A stretch of DNA of 64,000 nt from Pseudomonas sp. QTF5 (lineage in GTDB: Bacteria; Pseudomonadota; Gammaproteobacteria; Pseudomonadales; Pseudomonadaceae): contig NZ_AZRW02000009.1 of the NCBI RefSeq assembly GCF_000512695.2, forward strand, positions 1-64,000, given 5' to 3'. This document shows, one piece after another, positions 49,616-58,912 of this stretch (position 1 is the first letter of the stretch; every line of letters starts with the position of its first letter). The notes below the pieces were generated by a model. It ran no database searches. It was not told the DNA's origin and saw nothing but the letters and a program-made list of their open reading frames with translations. A program made the position numbers and the translations under genes.

Positions 49616-51280
49616 ATGACCACGAGCATCACGGCGGACGGCCTCAAAGCCGATCAGCCCGCGTTCCTGTCCAAGGAACGCATCATCGCCAAGCCCGGTT
49701 TCAACCGTTGGCTGGTACCACCGGCCGCTCTGGCCATCCACCTGTGCATCGGCATGGCCTACGGCTTTTCGGTGTTCTGGTTGCCATTGTCCAAAGCCCT
49801 GGGCGTCACCAAGGCCGTGACTTGCGCGCCGGACATGAGCTTCATCGCTCAGGTCTTTTCGTCTCAATGCGATTGGCCGATCTCGATGCTCGGCTGGATC
49901 TACACCCTGTTCTTCATCTTCCTTGGCTGCTCGGCAGCAATCTGGGGCGGCTGGCTGGAACACGCAGGTCCCCGCAAGGCCGGTGTGGTGTCGGCACTGT
50001 GCTGGTGTGGCGGTCTGCTGATTTCGGCGCTGGGGGTCTATACCCACCAGATCTGGCTGATGTGGATCGGCTCCGGGGTCATCGGCGGTATCGGCCTGGG
50101 CCTGGGTTACATCTCGCCGGTCTCGACCCTGATCAAGTGGTTCCCGGACAAGCGCGGCATGGCGACCGGTATGGCGATCATGGGCTTCGGTGGTGGCGCG
50201 ATGGTTGGTGCTCCACTGGCCGCAGCGCTGATGGGCCACTTCGCTTCGCCAACCAGCGTCGGCGTATGGCAGAGCTTCCTGGTGATGGCCGCGATCTACT
50301 TCGTGTTCATGATCGGTGGCGCGCTGTCCTACCGCGTTCCGCCAACCGGCTGGAAGCCTGAAGGCTGGACTGCTCCGGCGAAAAAAGCCTCGAATGCAAT
50401 GATCACTCACCGTCATGTCCATGTGAATGTGGCGTGGAAGACTCCGCAATTCCGTCTGGTGTGGTTGGTGCTGTGCCTGAACGTTTCGGCGGGTATCGGC
50501 ATTCTCGGCATGGCTTCGCCACTGTTGCAGGAAGTCTTTGCCGGTAAATTGCTGGGCACCGACCAGACATTTGGTCAGCTGGATGCCGGGCAACTGGCCT
50601 CGATCGCCGCGATTGCTGCCGGCTTCACCGGGTTGTTGAGCCTGTTCAACATTGGTGGCCGGTTCTTCTGGGCTTCGTTCTCGGACTACCTGGGCCGCAA
50701 AAACACCTATTTCGTATTCTTCGCCCTGGGTTTTGCCCTGTACGCGTTGATTCCTAATCTCGGTCACCTGGGTAGCGTTGCGCTGTTCGTGGCGGCGTTC
50801 TGCGTCATCCTGTCGATGTACGGCGGTGGTTTTGCGACGGTGCCGGCTTACCTGGCGGACCTGTTCGGTACGCAAATGGTCGGCGCGATCCACGGTCGTC
50901 TGCTGACGGCGTGGGCGGCGGCGGGCGTGTTGGGGCCGGTGTTGGTGAACTACCTGCGCGAATATCAGCTGAGCATCGGCGTTGAACGCGCCGCGGCGTA
51001 TGACATCACCCTGTACATACTCGCGGGCCTGTTGGTGCTGGGCTTTCTGTGCAACCTGATGGTTCGCCCGGTGGCCGACAAGTACTTCATGACCGACGCT
51101 GAACTGGCCGCCGAACAGGCGCTGGGCCACGACAAAGGAGCTGACGCCAGCACCGTGCTGGAGTGGAAAGCGGATGCAGGCACCAAGCCGTTGGCGGTGG
51201 CTGCGTGGCTGGTGGTGGGCATTCCGTTGGCATGGGGTGTTTGGGTGACGCTGCAGAAAACTGCGGTTCTCTTCCACTAA
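49616..51280 (+). CDS. OFA-type major facilitator transporter
   Basis: A 554-aa permease with about 12 transmembrane helices plus a further hydrophobic segment at the C-terminus ([20 protein letters not shown]). The long first extracellular loop ([20 protein letters not shown]) and the [20 protein letters not shown] and [20 protein letters not shown] motifs are characteristic of oxalate/formate antiporter-like (OFA) proteins. Substrate is probably a small monocarboxylate but cannot be fixed. ATG 49616 has GGGGG 8 nt upstream; the longer frame (49547) does not. No metabolic genes adjoin it. Confidence 0.87.
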   Translation: MTTSITADGLKADQPAFLSKERIIAKPGFNRWLVPPAALAIHLCIGMAYGFSVFWLPLSKALGVTKAVTCAPDMSFIAQVFSSQCDWPISMLGWIYTLFFIFLGCSAAIWGGWLEHAGPRKAGVVSALCWCGGLLISALGVYTHQIWLMWIGSGVIGGIGLGLGYISPVSTLIKWFPDKRGMATGMAIMGFGGGAMVGAPLAAALMGHFASPTSVGVWQSFLVMAAIYFVFMIGGALSYRVPPTGWKPEGWTAPAKKASNAMITHRHVHVNVAWKTPQFRLVWLVLCLNVSAGIGILGMASPLLQEVFAGKLLGTDQTFGQLDAGQLASIAAIAAGFTGLLSLFNIGGRFFWASFSDYLGRKNTYFVFFALGFALYALIPNLGHLGSVALFVAAFCVILSMYGGGFATVPAYLADLFGTQMVGAIHGRLLTAWAAAGVLGPVLVNYLREYQLSIGVERAAAYDITLYILAGLLVLGFLCNLMVRPVADKYFMTDAELAAEQALGHDKGADASTVLEWKADAGTKPLAVAAWLVVGIPLAWGVWVTLQKTAVLFH

Positions 51281-51291
51281 CGCAAAACCCC

Positions 51292-51381
51292 TGTGGGAGC
51301 GGGCTTGCTCGCGAAGAGGGAGTGTCAGTCGACATCAATGTTGCCTGGCACACCGCTTTCGCGAGCAAGCCCGCTCCCACA
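51292..51381. repeat. REP doublet (REPIN)
   Basis: Third copy of the 90-bp inverted REP pair, 12 bp after the MFS stop; it may also stabilise that transcript's 3' end. Confidence 0.9.
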
Positions 51382-51482
51382 TTTGTTCTCCGTGGGCACA
51401 GATTTTGTGTTTGCCGGCTTGTACTGACATGTCTATCCCCGACAGCGGGGGATTCACTCCGTCAGTGATATCACCTCCCGTG

Positions 51483-51511
51483 TTTCTGTTTCCCGCCCGC
51501 GACCCTATAAT
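51483..51511 (+). promoter_or_regulatory. Likely hisB promoter
   Basis: A consensus TATAAT at 51506-51511 with a poor TTTCTG 17 nt before it. Transcription from about 51518 would exclude the in-frame ATG at 51510 as the hisB start. Confidence 0.4.
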
Positions 51512-51551
51512 GGCTGCCTTTTTCGCCCCAATGATTTTTGCGGAGCTGGTG

Positions 51552-52145
51552 ATGGCCGAACGTATGGCGTCAGTCGAGCGCGACACTCTGGAAACCCAGA
51601 TCAAAGCCTCGATCAACCTGGATGGCACCGGAAAGGCCCGATTTGATATCGGTGTACCTTTTCTTGAGCACATGCTGGACCAGATCGCCCGTCACGGGCT
51701 GATCGACCTGGATATTGTCAGCAAGGGCGACCTGCATATCGACGACCACCACACGGTGGAAGACGTCGGTATCACGTTGGGTCAGGCGTTCACCAAAGCC
51801 ATCGGCGACAAGAAAGGCATCCGTCGCTACGGCCACGCCTACGTGCCGCTCGATGAAGCGCTGTCGCGCGTGGTGATCGACTTCTCCGGCCGTCCTGGCC
51901 TGCAGATGCATGTTCCTTATACCCGCGCGACCGTCGGCGGCTTCGACGTTGACCTGTTCCAGGAATTTTTTCAGGGCTTCGTCAACCACGCCAACGTCAC
52001 CCTGCACATCGACAATCTGCGTGGGCACAACACCCACCACCAGATCGAAACCGTGTTCAAGGCTTTCGGCCGCGCCCTGCGCATGGCCGTGGAGCTGGAT
52101 GACCGCATGGCCGGGCAAATGCCGTCGACCAAAGGCGTTCTGTAA
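51552..52145 (+). CDS. hisB: Imidazoleglycerol-phosphate dehydratase
   Basis: A 197-aa enzyme for the sixth step of histidine synthesis. Both Mn-binding signatures are visible: [16 protein letters not shown] at about 63-78 and [20 protein letters not shown] near 157-176. It is the monofunctional type without the phosphatase domain. The start [14 protein letters not shown] gives the usual length; upstream in-frame ATGs fall in the promoter zone. The stop overlaps hisH (TAATG). It heads the cluster hisB-hisH-DUF2164-hisA-hisF. Confidence 0.97.
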   Translation: MAERMASVERDTLETQIKASINLDGTGKARFDIGVPFLEHMLDQIARHGLIDLDIVSKGDLHIDDHHTVEDVGITLGQAFTKAIGDKKGIRRYGHAYVPLDEALSRVVIDFSGRPGLQMHVPYTRATVGGFDVDLFQEFFQGFVNHANVTLHIDNLRGHNTHHQIETVFKAFGRALRMAVELDDRMAGQMPSTKGVL

Positions 52146-52783
52146 TGCAGACGGTCGCGGTTATCGATTACGGCATGGGCAACCTGCATTCGGTGGCCAA
52201 GGCCCTCGAGCACGTCGGTGCCGGCAAGGTGCTGATCACCAGCGATGCCGATGTGATTCGTGAAGCCGACCGGGTGGTATTCCCCGGCGTCGGCGCGATT
52301 CGCGATTGCATGGCGGAGATCCGTCGTCTGGGCTTCGATTCACTGGTGCGTGAAGTCAGCCAGGACCGTCCGTTCCTTGGCATCTGCGTCGGCATGCAAG
52401 CCTTGCTCGACAGCAGTGAAGAGAACAATGGCGTGGACTGCATCGGCCTGTTTCCGGGCCAGGTGAAGTTCTTCGGCAAGGATTTGCACGAAGACGGCGA
52501 ACACTTGAAAGTCCCGCACATGGGCTGGAACGAAGTGAAGCAGAAGGTGAGTCACCCACTGTGGCACGACATCCCTGATCTGGCGCGTTTCTACTTCGTG
52601 CACAGCTATTACATCGCTGCCGGCAATGCGCGGCAGGTGGTGGGTAGCGGTCATTACGGCGTCGATTTTGCCGCCGCGTTGGCCGAGGGCTCGCGTTTCG
52701 CCGTGCAGTTTCACCCGGAGAAGAGCCACACCCATGGCCTGCAATTGCTGCAGAACTTCGCTGCGTGGGACGGTCGCTGGTAA
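52145..52783 (+). CDS. hisH: Imidazole glycerol phosphate synthase, glutaminase subunit
   Basis: A 212-aa class I glutamine amidotransferase that supplies ammonia to HisF. The triad is C81 (FLGICVGMQ), H190 and E192 ([12 protein letters not shown]); [12 protein letters not shown] is the family opening. It forms a heterodimer with HisF, encoded about 1 kb further on. It overlaps hisB by 1 nt and abuts the DUF2164 gene without a spacer. Confidence 0.97.
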   Translation: MQTVAVIDYGMGNLHSVAKALEHVGAGKVLITSDADVIREADRVVFPGVGAIRDCMAEIRRLGFDSLVREVSQDRPFLGICVGMQALLDSSEENNGVDCIGLFPGQVKFFGKDLHEDGEHLKVPHMGWNEVKQKVSHPLWHDIPDLARFYFVHSYYIAAGNARQVVGSGHYGVDFAAALAEGSRFAVQFHPEKSHTHGLQLLQNFAAWDGRW

Positions 52784-53041
52784 ATGGCTGCCAAAAAGAA
52801 GCCGCCGATCCTGACCCTCACTCCCGAGCAGGAGAACGAGGCCAATCACAAGATCAAACGCTTCATGGAGGATCGCTTCGAGCTGAACCTGGGTTCGTTC
52901 GAAGCGGCTGAAATCCTTGAGCTGTTTACCCGCGAAATTGCTCCGCACTATTACAACAGGGCGATTTTCGATGTGCAGACGCACCTCAAAGAGAGGTTCG
53001 AAAGCATCGAAAGCGACCTGTGGGCGCTCGAGAAAAACTGA
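52784..53041 (+). CDS. DUF2164-family protein
   Basis: An 85-aa soluble protein with LTPEQENEANHKIKRFMEDR and FEAAEILELFTREIAPHYYN, the core of DUF2164. The family has no known function. The ATG follows the hisH stop with no gap, so it belongs to the his operon transcript in this lineage; a link to histidine synthesis is not implied. It is 42 nt ahead of hisA. Confidence 0.88.
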   Translation: MAAKKKPPILTLTPEQENEANHKIKRFMEDRFELNLGSFEAAEILELFTREIAPHYYNRAIFDVQTHLKERFESIESDLWALEKN

Positions 53042-53083
53042 TTTCCGAGCGAAGCTGAATACTCGAATTTGAAGGTTTGCCAG

Positions 53084-53821
53084 ATGCTGATTATTCCCGC
53101 TATCGATCTCAAAGACGGTGCCTGTGTTCGTCTGCGCCAGGGCCGCATGGAAGATTCCACGGTGTTCTCCGATGACCCGGTGAGCATGGCTGCCAAGTGG
53201 GTGGAAGGCGGTTGCCGCCGTCTGCATCTGGTCGACTTGAACGGTGCCTTCGAAGGCCAGCCGGTCAACGGCGAAGTGGTCACCGCCATCGCCAAGCGCT
53301 ACCCGAACCTGCCGATTCAGATCGGCGGCGGTATCCGCTCGCTGGAAACCATCGAACACTATGTGAAAGCGGGCGTGAGCTACGTGATCATCGGTACCAA
53401 AGCCGTGAAAGATCCGGCTTTCGTTGCCGAGGCCTGCCGCGCGTTCCCGGGCAAAGTGATCGTCGGTCTGGATGCCAAAGACGGTTTTGTCGCCACTGAC
53501 GGCTGGGCTGAAATCAGCACCATTCAGGTGATTGACCTGGCCAAGCAATTCGAAGCCGACGGCGTGTCCGCGATCGTTTATACCGACATCGCCAAAGACG
53601 GCATGATGCAGGGCTGCAACGTTTCGTACACCGCCGCTTTGGCCGCTGCGACGAAGATTCCGGTGATCGCTTCCGGCGGTATCCACAATCTGGGTGACAT
53701 CAAGTCGCTGCTCGACGCCAAGGCGCCAGGCATCATCGGCGCCATCACCGGCCGGGCGATTTACGAAGGCACCCTCGATGTCGCTGAAGCGCAAACTTTC
53801 TGCGATTCGTACAAAGGCTGA
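53084..53821 (+). CDS. hisA: ProFAR isomerase
   Basis: A 245-aa (beta-alpha)8 barrel that isomerises ProFAR to PRFAR. It opens [17 protein letters not shown] with the catalytic aspartate D8, and the second-half repeat has GLDAKDG and [14 protein letters not shown] with the second aspartate. The phosphate sites GGGIRS and SGGIHNLGD are intact. ATG 53084 is the family start (the ORF begins five codons earlier). It is followed 9 nt later by hisF. Confidence 0.97.
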   Translation: MLIIPAIDLKDGACVRLRQGRMEDSTVFSDDPVSMAAKWVEGGCRRLHLVDLNGAFEGQPVNGEVVTAIAKRYPNLPIQIGGGIRSLETIEHYVKAGVSYVIIGTKAVKDPAFVAEACRAFPGKVIVGLDAKDGFVATDGWAEISTIQVIDLAKQFEADGVSAIVYTDIAKDGMMQGCNVSYTAALAAATKIPVIASGGIHNLGDIKSLLDAKAPGIIGAITGRAIYEGTLDVAEAQTFCDSYKG

Positions 53822-53830
53822 GGACTCACC

Positions 53831-54601
53831 ATGGCGCTGGCCAAACGCATCATCCCTTGCCTGGACGTGGATAACGGCCGGGTGGTCAAGGGCGTCAAGT
53901 TCGAGAATATTCGCGACGCAGGCGACCCGGTGGAAATCGCCCGTCGCTACGACGAGCAAGGTGCCGACGAGATTACCTTTCTCGACATCACCGCCAGCGT
54001 CGACGGTCGCGACACCACGCTGCATACCGTCGAACGCATGGCCAGCCAGGTGTTCATCCCGCTGACCGTGGGTGGCGGCGTGCGTACCGTGCAGGACATT
54101 CGCAACTTGCTCAATGCCGGTGCGGACAAGGTCTCGATCAACACCGCTGCGGTGTTCAACCCGGAATTCGTCGGCGAAGCGGCTCAGCATTTCGGCTCGC
54201 AATGCATTGTCGTCGCCATTGACGCGAAGAAAGTTTCCGGTCCGGGCGAAACCCCGCGCTGGGAAATCTTCACTCATGGCGGTCGCAAGCCAACCGGCCT
54301 CGACGCCGTTGAGTGGGCGAAGAAGATGGAAAGCCTCGGTGCCGGTGAAATCCTGCTGACCAGCATGGACCAGGACGGCATGAAAAACGGCTTCGACCTG
54401 GGCGTTACCCGCGCCATCAGTGATGCACTGGGGATTCCGGTGATCGCGTCCGGCGGTGTCGGCAACTTGCAGCACTTGGCCGACGGCATTCTCGAAGGCC
54501 ATGCCAGCGCGGTGCTGGCGGCGAGTATTTTCCACTTCGGCGAATACACCGTGCAGGAAGCCAAGGCCTACATGGCTCATCGCGGCATCGTGATGCGTTA
54601 A
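53831..54601 (+). CDS. hisF: Imidazole glycerol phosphate synthase, cyclase subunit
   Basis: A 256-aa barrel that, with HisH, turns PRFAR and ammonia into IGP and AICAR. The opening [20 protein letters not shown] contains D11, and D130 falls in [10 protein letters not shown]. Phosphate-binding GGGVRTV and SGGVGNL are intact. It ends the cluster; no terminator hairpin is obvious between it and the next gene, although a short palindrome (gcgtgctcaaggca... tgagcacgcc) lies at about 54627-54655. hisG, D, C, E, I are elsewhere. Confidence 0.97.
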   Translation: MALAKRIIPCLDVDNGRVVKGVKFENIRDAGDPVEIARRYDEQGADEITFLDITASVDGRDTTLHTVERMASQVFIPLTVGGGVRTVQDIRNLLNAGADKVSINTAAVFNPEFVGEAAQHFGSQCIVVAIDAKKVSGPGETPRWEIFTHGGRKPTGLDAVEWAKKMESLGAGEILLTSMDQDGMKNGFDLGVTRAISDALGIPVIASGGVGNLQHLADGILEGHASAVLAASIFHFGEYTVQEAKAYMAHRGIVMR

Positions 54602-54626
54602 ACACTACAGGCCAGTGGACAGTATG

Positions 54627-54655
54627 GCGTGCTCAAGGCACTCTTGAGCACGCCA
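54627..54655. terminator. Palindrome after hisF
   Basis: ggcgtgctcaag / cttgagcacgcc with a short loop, 25 bp after the hisF stop and about 20 bp before the next start. No strong T-tract. It may slow or end his transcription. Confidence 0.5.
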
Positions 54656-54674
54656 TGGATTCCGGTAGCCCGAC

Positions 54675-55430
54675 ATGCTTAAACGTCTTCTTCTTGTCCT
54701 CGCCAGCGCTTCTCTGTTGCTCATCAACGGAGCCCGCGCCGAAGAAAATCCCGCCACCGACCTGGTGCTGCTGACGGAAAACTTCCCGCCGTACAACATG
54801 GCGAAGAACGGCAAAAATTTTGCTCAGGACGAGAACATCAACGGCATCGCCGTGGACATCGTTCGCGAGATGTTCAAGCGCGCCGACATCACTTACAGCC
54901 TGACGCTGCGTTTCCCTTGGGAGCGAATCTACAAACTCGCCCTGGAGAAGCCCGGTTATGGCGTATTCGTGATGGCGCGGTTGCCGGACCGCGAGAAACT
55001 CTTCAAGTGGGTCGGCCCTATCGGCCCGGACGACTGGATCATGCTGGCCAAGGCCGATAGCAAGATCACCCTCGAGTCGCTGGAGCAGGCGCGCAAATAC
55101 AAGATTGGTGCCTACAAGGGCGACGCGATTGCCGAGACATTGGCCAAGCAAGGATTGAAACCGATTGTTGTGCTGCGCGATCAAGACAACGCAAAAAAAC
55201 TGGTCAACGGCCAGATAGATCTGTGGGCCACCGGTGACCCGGCAGGCCGCTATCTGGCGCGCCAGGAAGGCGTGAGCGGGCTCAAGACCGTGCTGCGCTT
55301 CAACAGCGCCGAGTTGTATCTGGCGCTGAATAAAGACGTTTCGGATGAAACCGTCGCCAAGCTGCAAGCCGCGCTGGATCAGCTGCGCAAGGAAGGCGTC
55401 GTTGACGACATCATGGGTCGCTATTTGTAG
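54675..55430 (+). CDS. Family 3 solute-binding periplasmic protein
   Basis: A 251-aa protein with a signal peptide (MLKRLLLVLASASLLLINGA, cut near ARAEE) and a type II periplasmic-binding fold: LVLLTENFPPYNMAKNGKNF, GIAVDIVREMFKRADI and WERIYKLALEKPGYGVFVM. Members bind amino acids or act as sensors; no ABC permease adjoins it, so it may be an orphan receptor. It follows hisF on the same strand by 73 nt and stops 3 nt from the convergent protease gene. Confidence 0.85.
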   Translation: MLKRLLLVLASASLLLINGARAEENPATDLVLLTENFPPYNMAKNGKNFAQDENINGIAVDIVREMFKRADITYSLTLRFPWERIYKLALEKPGYGVFVMARLPDREKLFKWVGPIGPDDWIMLAKADSKITLESLEQARKYKIGAYKGDAIAETLAKQGLKPIVVLRDQDNAKKLVNGQIDLWATGDPAGRYLARQEGVSGLKTVLRFNSAELYLALNKDVSDETVAKLQAALDQLRKEGVVDDIMGRYL

Positions 55431-55433
55431 CAA

Positions 55434-56678
55434 CTACCTCGATGTTGTCTGAAGCGCAGCGTCCGGCATCGCGCTCAAATACACAGCACTTGTAAACACG
55501 TTATTCAATGTTGCCCTTGTCAGGCGCTGATGCGTGGAGTCGACGCCGATAATGCAGAGTGCATGCGCACCGTTTTGTGGCCCTATCTCAACATCGATGT
55601 AAGCGTCTTCAGCGCTAATGGCGGCGCTGTAATTGCCGGGAGCCTTGCAGTCTCTGGCGTTACGCACCGCTTTGTAGCGATAGAAAGGTGCCTCGAGGGA
55701 GAACCTGAAGTCCCAGGCAGGCAATACGATCTGCCCATCCGCACTTTGCGTTCTACGAACGTATGACTTGAGATTCCAGGGCTCCGTGACGGTCAGCTCG
55801 ACAGATGCCAGGGAGCAGTTCGGCCCATTACGGGTGAAGACGCCATCGATAAAGCAGTCATGCAGAAAGTTGGCGGAATAGTTGTAGTTGAAACGCGCGG
55901 CGTGGCACGACGAGGAGTGTTCGCAGCCAACTGGAGCAGGCGTATTGCGGTAGGCTCCGACTTGACTGACGATGCCGGTGATTTCGTTGGTGCGGCGGTT
56001 CAGCATCGGGCTGCCGGAACTGCCGGCGTGAAGGTCGCAACGGTTTTTCATGGCCAAAGGGAACACCCCTGGGTGATCGATAAACGTTCCGGCGGTTTGT
56101 TCGGCGCAAACGCTCAATCGAAGCCCGTGTTCGGTGAAGCCGCTCGGCGCGCCAACGTTAAGCACATCGTGGCTCTCGTTGGTTTGATGGGACGCCAGCT
56201 TGAGCGGATTGATCCCGGCCTGTATCAGCGATGCCAATGTGGCGTCGACCTCAAGTACTGCCAGATCAGTCCCTACCAGACTGCTCCACCGGGCGGTACG
56301 GATAGCGTATTGGCGATGACGTTGGGGCGTGTCATAAAAGTAATGGAAGGTGACTTTGGCCTCTATAGGCAGATTGGTCCGCGCCGAACCGAATTGAAAG
56401 AACACACAATGACCACTGGTGAGTAGATAGGCAGGGCCAGTCGGGCGGCGTTGCCTGTCTCGCGTGTCCAGAAGAACGGCGCTACAGGTTTCTCCCGATT
56501 GCAGGCTCAGGCGTCCGATGCCGCTCCAGAGTTCATAATGGTGCTCGCTGTTTTGCAGCGCTCTCGAAGTCGCGCCGTTGACGGCGCCTTCTCCAAGGTC
56601 GCGCGCCTGTACTGTGGTATTTGTTGCCAGGCCGATCAGGGCCGCCAGGTAAAAGTAGCTGAGGTATTTCATGGCCAT
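55434..56678 (-). CDS. Secreted trypsin-like serine protease
   Basis: A 414-aa protein with a signal peptide (MAMKYLSYFYLAALIGLATN, cut near VQA-R). The chymotrypsin-fold triad is visible as H90 (LTSGHCVFF), D138 (GTDLAVLEVD) and S221 (HAGSSGSPML), with several cysteines placed for disulfides. The 130-residue tail after the protease domain is of unknown type. It probably acts in the periplasm or outside. Codon use is looser than the neighbours, and it lies between core genes, so it may be an acquired gene. No partner or inhibitor is seen beside it. Confidence 0.82.
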   Translation of the reverse strand: MAMKYLSYFYLAALIGLATNTTVQARDLGEGAVNGATSRALQNSEHHYELWSGIGRLSLQSGETCSAVLLDTRDRQRRPTGPAYLLTSGHCVFFQFGSARTNLPIEAKVTFHYFYDTPQRHRQYAIRTARWSSLVGTDLAVLEVDATLASLIQAGINPLKLASHQTNESHDVLNVGAPSGFTEHGLRLSVCAEQTAGTFIDHPGVFPLAMKNRCDLHAGSSGSPMLNRRTNEITGIVSQVGAYRNTPAPVGCEHSSSCHAARFNYNYSANFLHDCFIDGVFTRNGPNCSLASVELTVTEPWNLKSYVRRTQSADGQIVLPAWDFRFSLEAPFYRYKAVRNARDCKAPGNYSAAISAEDAYIDVEIGPQNGAHALCIIGVDSTHQRLTRATLNNVFTSAVYLSAMPDAALQTTSR

Positions 56679-56762
56679 TCCTTGGTGATGAAATTCAGGG
56701 TGCGCACTATCGTGGCACGGCGCTGAATACCAAGAGGCATAAATAGTTATCGAGAGTGTTGA

Positions 56763-57560
56763 TTATTTGCCGGGCGGGAGACGGTATTGCCCGTCCTTGC
56801 CGTGAGCAGCTGTTGCGCGATTGCCGCGCACGCTGATCATCTGTTCGATGTCGATCCAGTCAATCCCCTGCGCCTTGAGTTTGGGCAGCTCACGCTCCAG
56901 CACGGCCAGCGTCTGCGGATACGGATGCCCGATCATCACCGCCGAACCCTGCTTGCGCGCCAGGCTTATTGCCGTCTGTAGTTGAGTGAAGATCGCCGTT
57001 TCAGTGGGCTCGTCATCCAGAAACACATCCCGCGAAACGCTCGCCAAACCAATCTTCTGCGCCTCGGCGGCTGCCACTGTTTGCGCACTGGTGCGGCTGT
57101 CGACGAAGAAACTGTGCCGACGCTGCAAGTTCGCCATCAGCCAGGCCATGGCCGGTTGCTGAACGGTCATGCGACTGCCCATGTGGTTGTTGATGCCGGC
57201 GGTGTGTGGCACTGCCTTGAACGCCGCGTTCAGGCGCTTCTCGAGTTCTTCGATGGCCAGGTCGGGATGCCAGGCGAACGGTCCGGTGGCCGGGGCCATG
57301 GGCATGTGCAGGATAACGATCTTGCCGGCGCGATGGGCTTCGCGGGCGAATTCGGTGGCGTGGGGCGTATCGGGCATGATGGCCGTGGTGACCGGGCCGG
57401 GCAGAGCCAGCACGCGGCGATCCTGGGGCAGGCTTTGCCCCAGGTCATCGATGATCAGGCTCAGATAAGCCTTCGCAGGTGTGGCCGCTGTTGTGGCAGG
57501 TGCCGCGTGAGCAACACCCGCCAGACAACAGAGCAGACCGAGGAGCAACCGCAGGCGCAT
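56763..57560 (-). CDS. Divergent polysaccharide deacetylase-family protein
   Basis: A 265-aa secreted protein (signal peptide MRLRLLLGLLCCLAGVAHAA). It matches the 'divergent polysaccharide deacetylase' family: YLSLIIDDLGQSLPQDRRVL, GKIVILHMPMAP, AGINNHMGSRMT and VMIGHPYPQTLAVLERELPK. It may act on peptidoglycan or other glycans, but activity is not proven. It follows ctpA by 1 nt in the conserved order gpmI-envC-ctpA-deacetylase, which ties it to the cell envelope. Confidence 0.9.
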   Translation of the reverse strand: MRLRLLLGLLCCLAGVAHAAPATTAATPAKAYLSLIIDDLGQSLPQDRRVLALPGPVTTAIMPDTPHATEFAREAHRAGKIVILHMPMAPATGPFAWHPDLAIEELEKRLNAAFKAVPHTAGINNHMGSRMTVQQPAMAWLMANLQRRHSFFVDSRTSAQTVAAAEAQKIGLASVSRDVFLDDEPTETAIFTQLQTAISLARKQGSAVMIGHPYPQTLAVLERELPKLKAQGIDWIDIEQMISVRGNRATAAHGKDGQYRLPPGK

Positions 57561-57561
57561 C

Positions 57562-58881
57562 TCAGCGGCCGGAGGTGATGCTCAGCCCTTTGAGCAGGCT
57601 CAGGGCCTGGGCCAACTGATAATCGTCATCCTGCGGCATGGCTTTGGCTTTGCCAGCGGAACCGGTCGGTTTGTCGGCGCCGCCGTTGCCATTGCCCAGG
57701 TGGCCTTGCAGATCGGCTTCCTTGAAGTATTCGCCGTCCTGCTCGTTGGTGATTTTGGCCTTGCGTACTTCGATGTCCGGGACGATGCCCTGTGCCTGAA
57801 TCGAGCGGCCGTTCGGCGTGTAGTACAGCGCCGTGGTGATTTTCAGTGCGCGTTCGTTGTTCAGCGGCAACACGGTCTGGACCGAGCCTTTGCCGAAACT
57901 GGTGGTGCCCATGACCACTGCGCGTTTCTGATCCTGCAGGGCGCCGGCGACAATTTCCGAGGCCGAGGCGCTGCCGCCGTTGATCAGCACGACCATTGGC
58001 ACGGCTTCGCTTTCGTCCTTGCCGGTGGCGGAGAAGCGCAGTTCGGAGTTGGCGATGCGGCCCTTGGTGTAGACGATCAGGCCCTTGGTGATGAAGTGGT
58101 CGACCACTTCCACCGCCGATTGCAGCACGCCGCCCGGGTTGTTGCGCAGGTCGAGGACGATGCCGTTGAGCTTCTTGCCGTTGTCCTTGCGCAACTTGGC
58201 CAGGGCCTTGGAGACCTCTTCGCCGGTCTTGACCTGGAACTGGGTGATGCGGATGTAACCGTAGCCGGATTCCAGCAACTGGCTCTTCACGCTCTTCACT
58301 TGAATGATGGCGCGGACCAGGGTCACATCGAACGGCGCACCGCCGTCGCGGACCAGGGTCAGGGTGATCTTCTGGCCGATCTTGCCGCGCATCTTGTCCA
58401 CGGCTTCGGTCATGCTCTGGCCGCGAGTCGGCTGACCATTGATCTTGACGATGAAGTCACCGGCCTGAATGCCAGCCTTGGAGGCCGGGGTGTCATCGAT
58501 GGGTGAAACCACTTTGATGAAACCGTCTTCGGCGCCGACTTCGATACCCAGGCCGCCGAATTCGCCGCTGGTGCTTTCCTGCAATTCAGCGAAGTCTTCC
58601 GGGCCAAGGTATGCGGAGTGCGGGTCGAGGTTGCTGAGCATGCCTTTGATGGCGTTTTCCAGCAGGGTCTTGTCGTCCACCGGTTCTACATACGCTGCCT
58701 TGATCCGGTCCATGACTTCGGCAAAGGTGCGCAACTCGTCCAGCGGCAATGGCGCCTTGGTGGTTGCAGCGGTGCCGGCAGGCGCAACCGCCGGGGCCGG
58801 TTGGGCGGCAAGCGCCAGAGGCGCGCCGATCACCAGGGCAATCGTCAGGGCCAGCGAGGTAAGGCGGGACAAATACAGCAT
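57562..58881 (-). CDS. ctpA: C-terminal processing protease, S41 family
   Basis: A 439-aa periplasmic protease (signal peptide MLYLSRLTSLALTIALVIGA...). It has a PDZ domain (GGLGIEVGAEDGFIKVVSPI) and an S41 catalytic domain, with the Ser in NGGSASASEIVAG and the Lys in FGKGSVQTV. In P. aeruginosa CtpA-type enzymes degrade peptidoglycan hydrolases with a lipoprotein partner; here the neighbours envC and a deacetylase fit that. It follows envC by 31 nt. Confidence 0.92.
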   Translation of the reverse strand: MLYLSRLTSLALTIALVIGAPLALAAQPAPAVAPAGTAATTKAPLPLDELRTFAEVMDRIKAAYVEPVDDKTLLENAIKGMLSNLDPHSAYLGPEDFAELQESTSGEFGGLGIEVGAEDGFIKVVSPIDDTPASKAGIQAGDFIVKINGQPTRGQSMTEAVDKMRGKIGQKITLTLVRDGGAPFDVTLVRAIIQVKSVKSQLLESGYGYIRITQFQVKTGEEVSKALAKLRKDNGKKLNGIVLDLRNNPGGVLQSAVEVVDHFITKGLIVYTKGRIANSELRFSATGKDESEAVPMVVLINGGSASASEIVAGALQDQKRAVVMGTTSFGKGSVQTVLPLNNERALKITTALYYTPNGRSIQAQGIVPDIEVRKAKITNEQDGEYFKEADLQGHLGNGNGGADKPTGSAGKAKAMPQDDDYQLAQALSLLKGLSITSGR

Positions 58882-58912
58882 GTCGAACGAACTCCTGAAT
58901 TAGGTAACGTGC

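Noticed and set aside
52340..54580. 746-aa frame opposite hisH-hisA-hisF
   Set aside because: Antisense to certain his genes.
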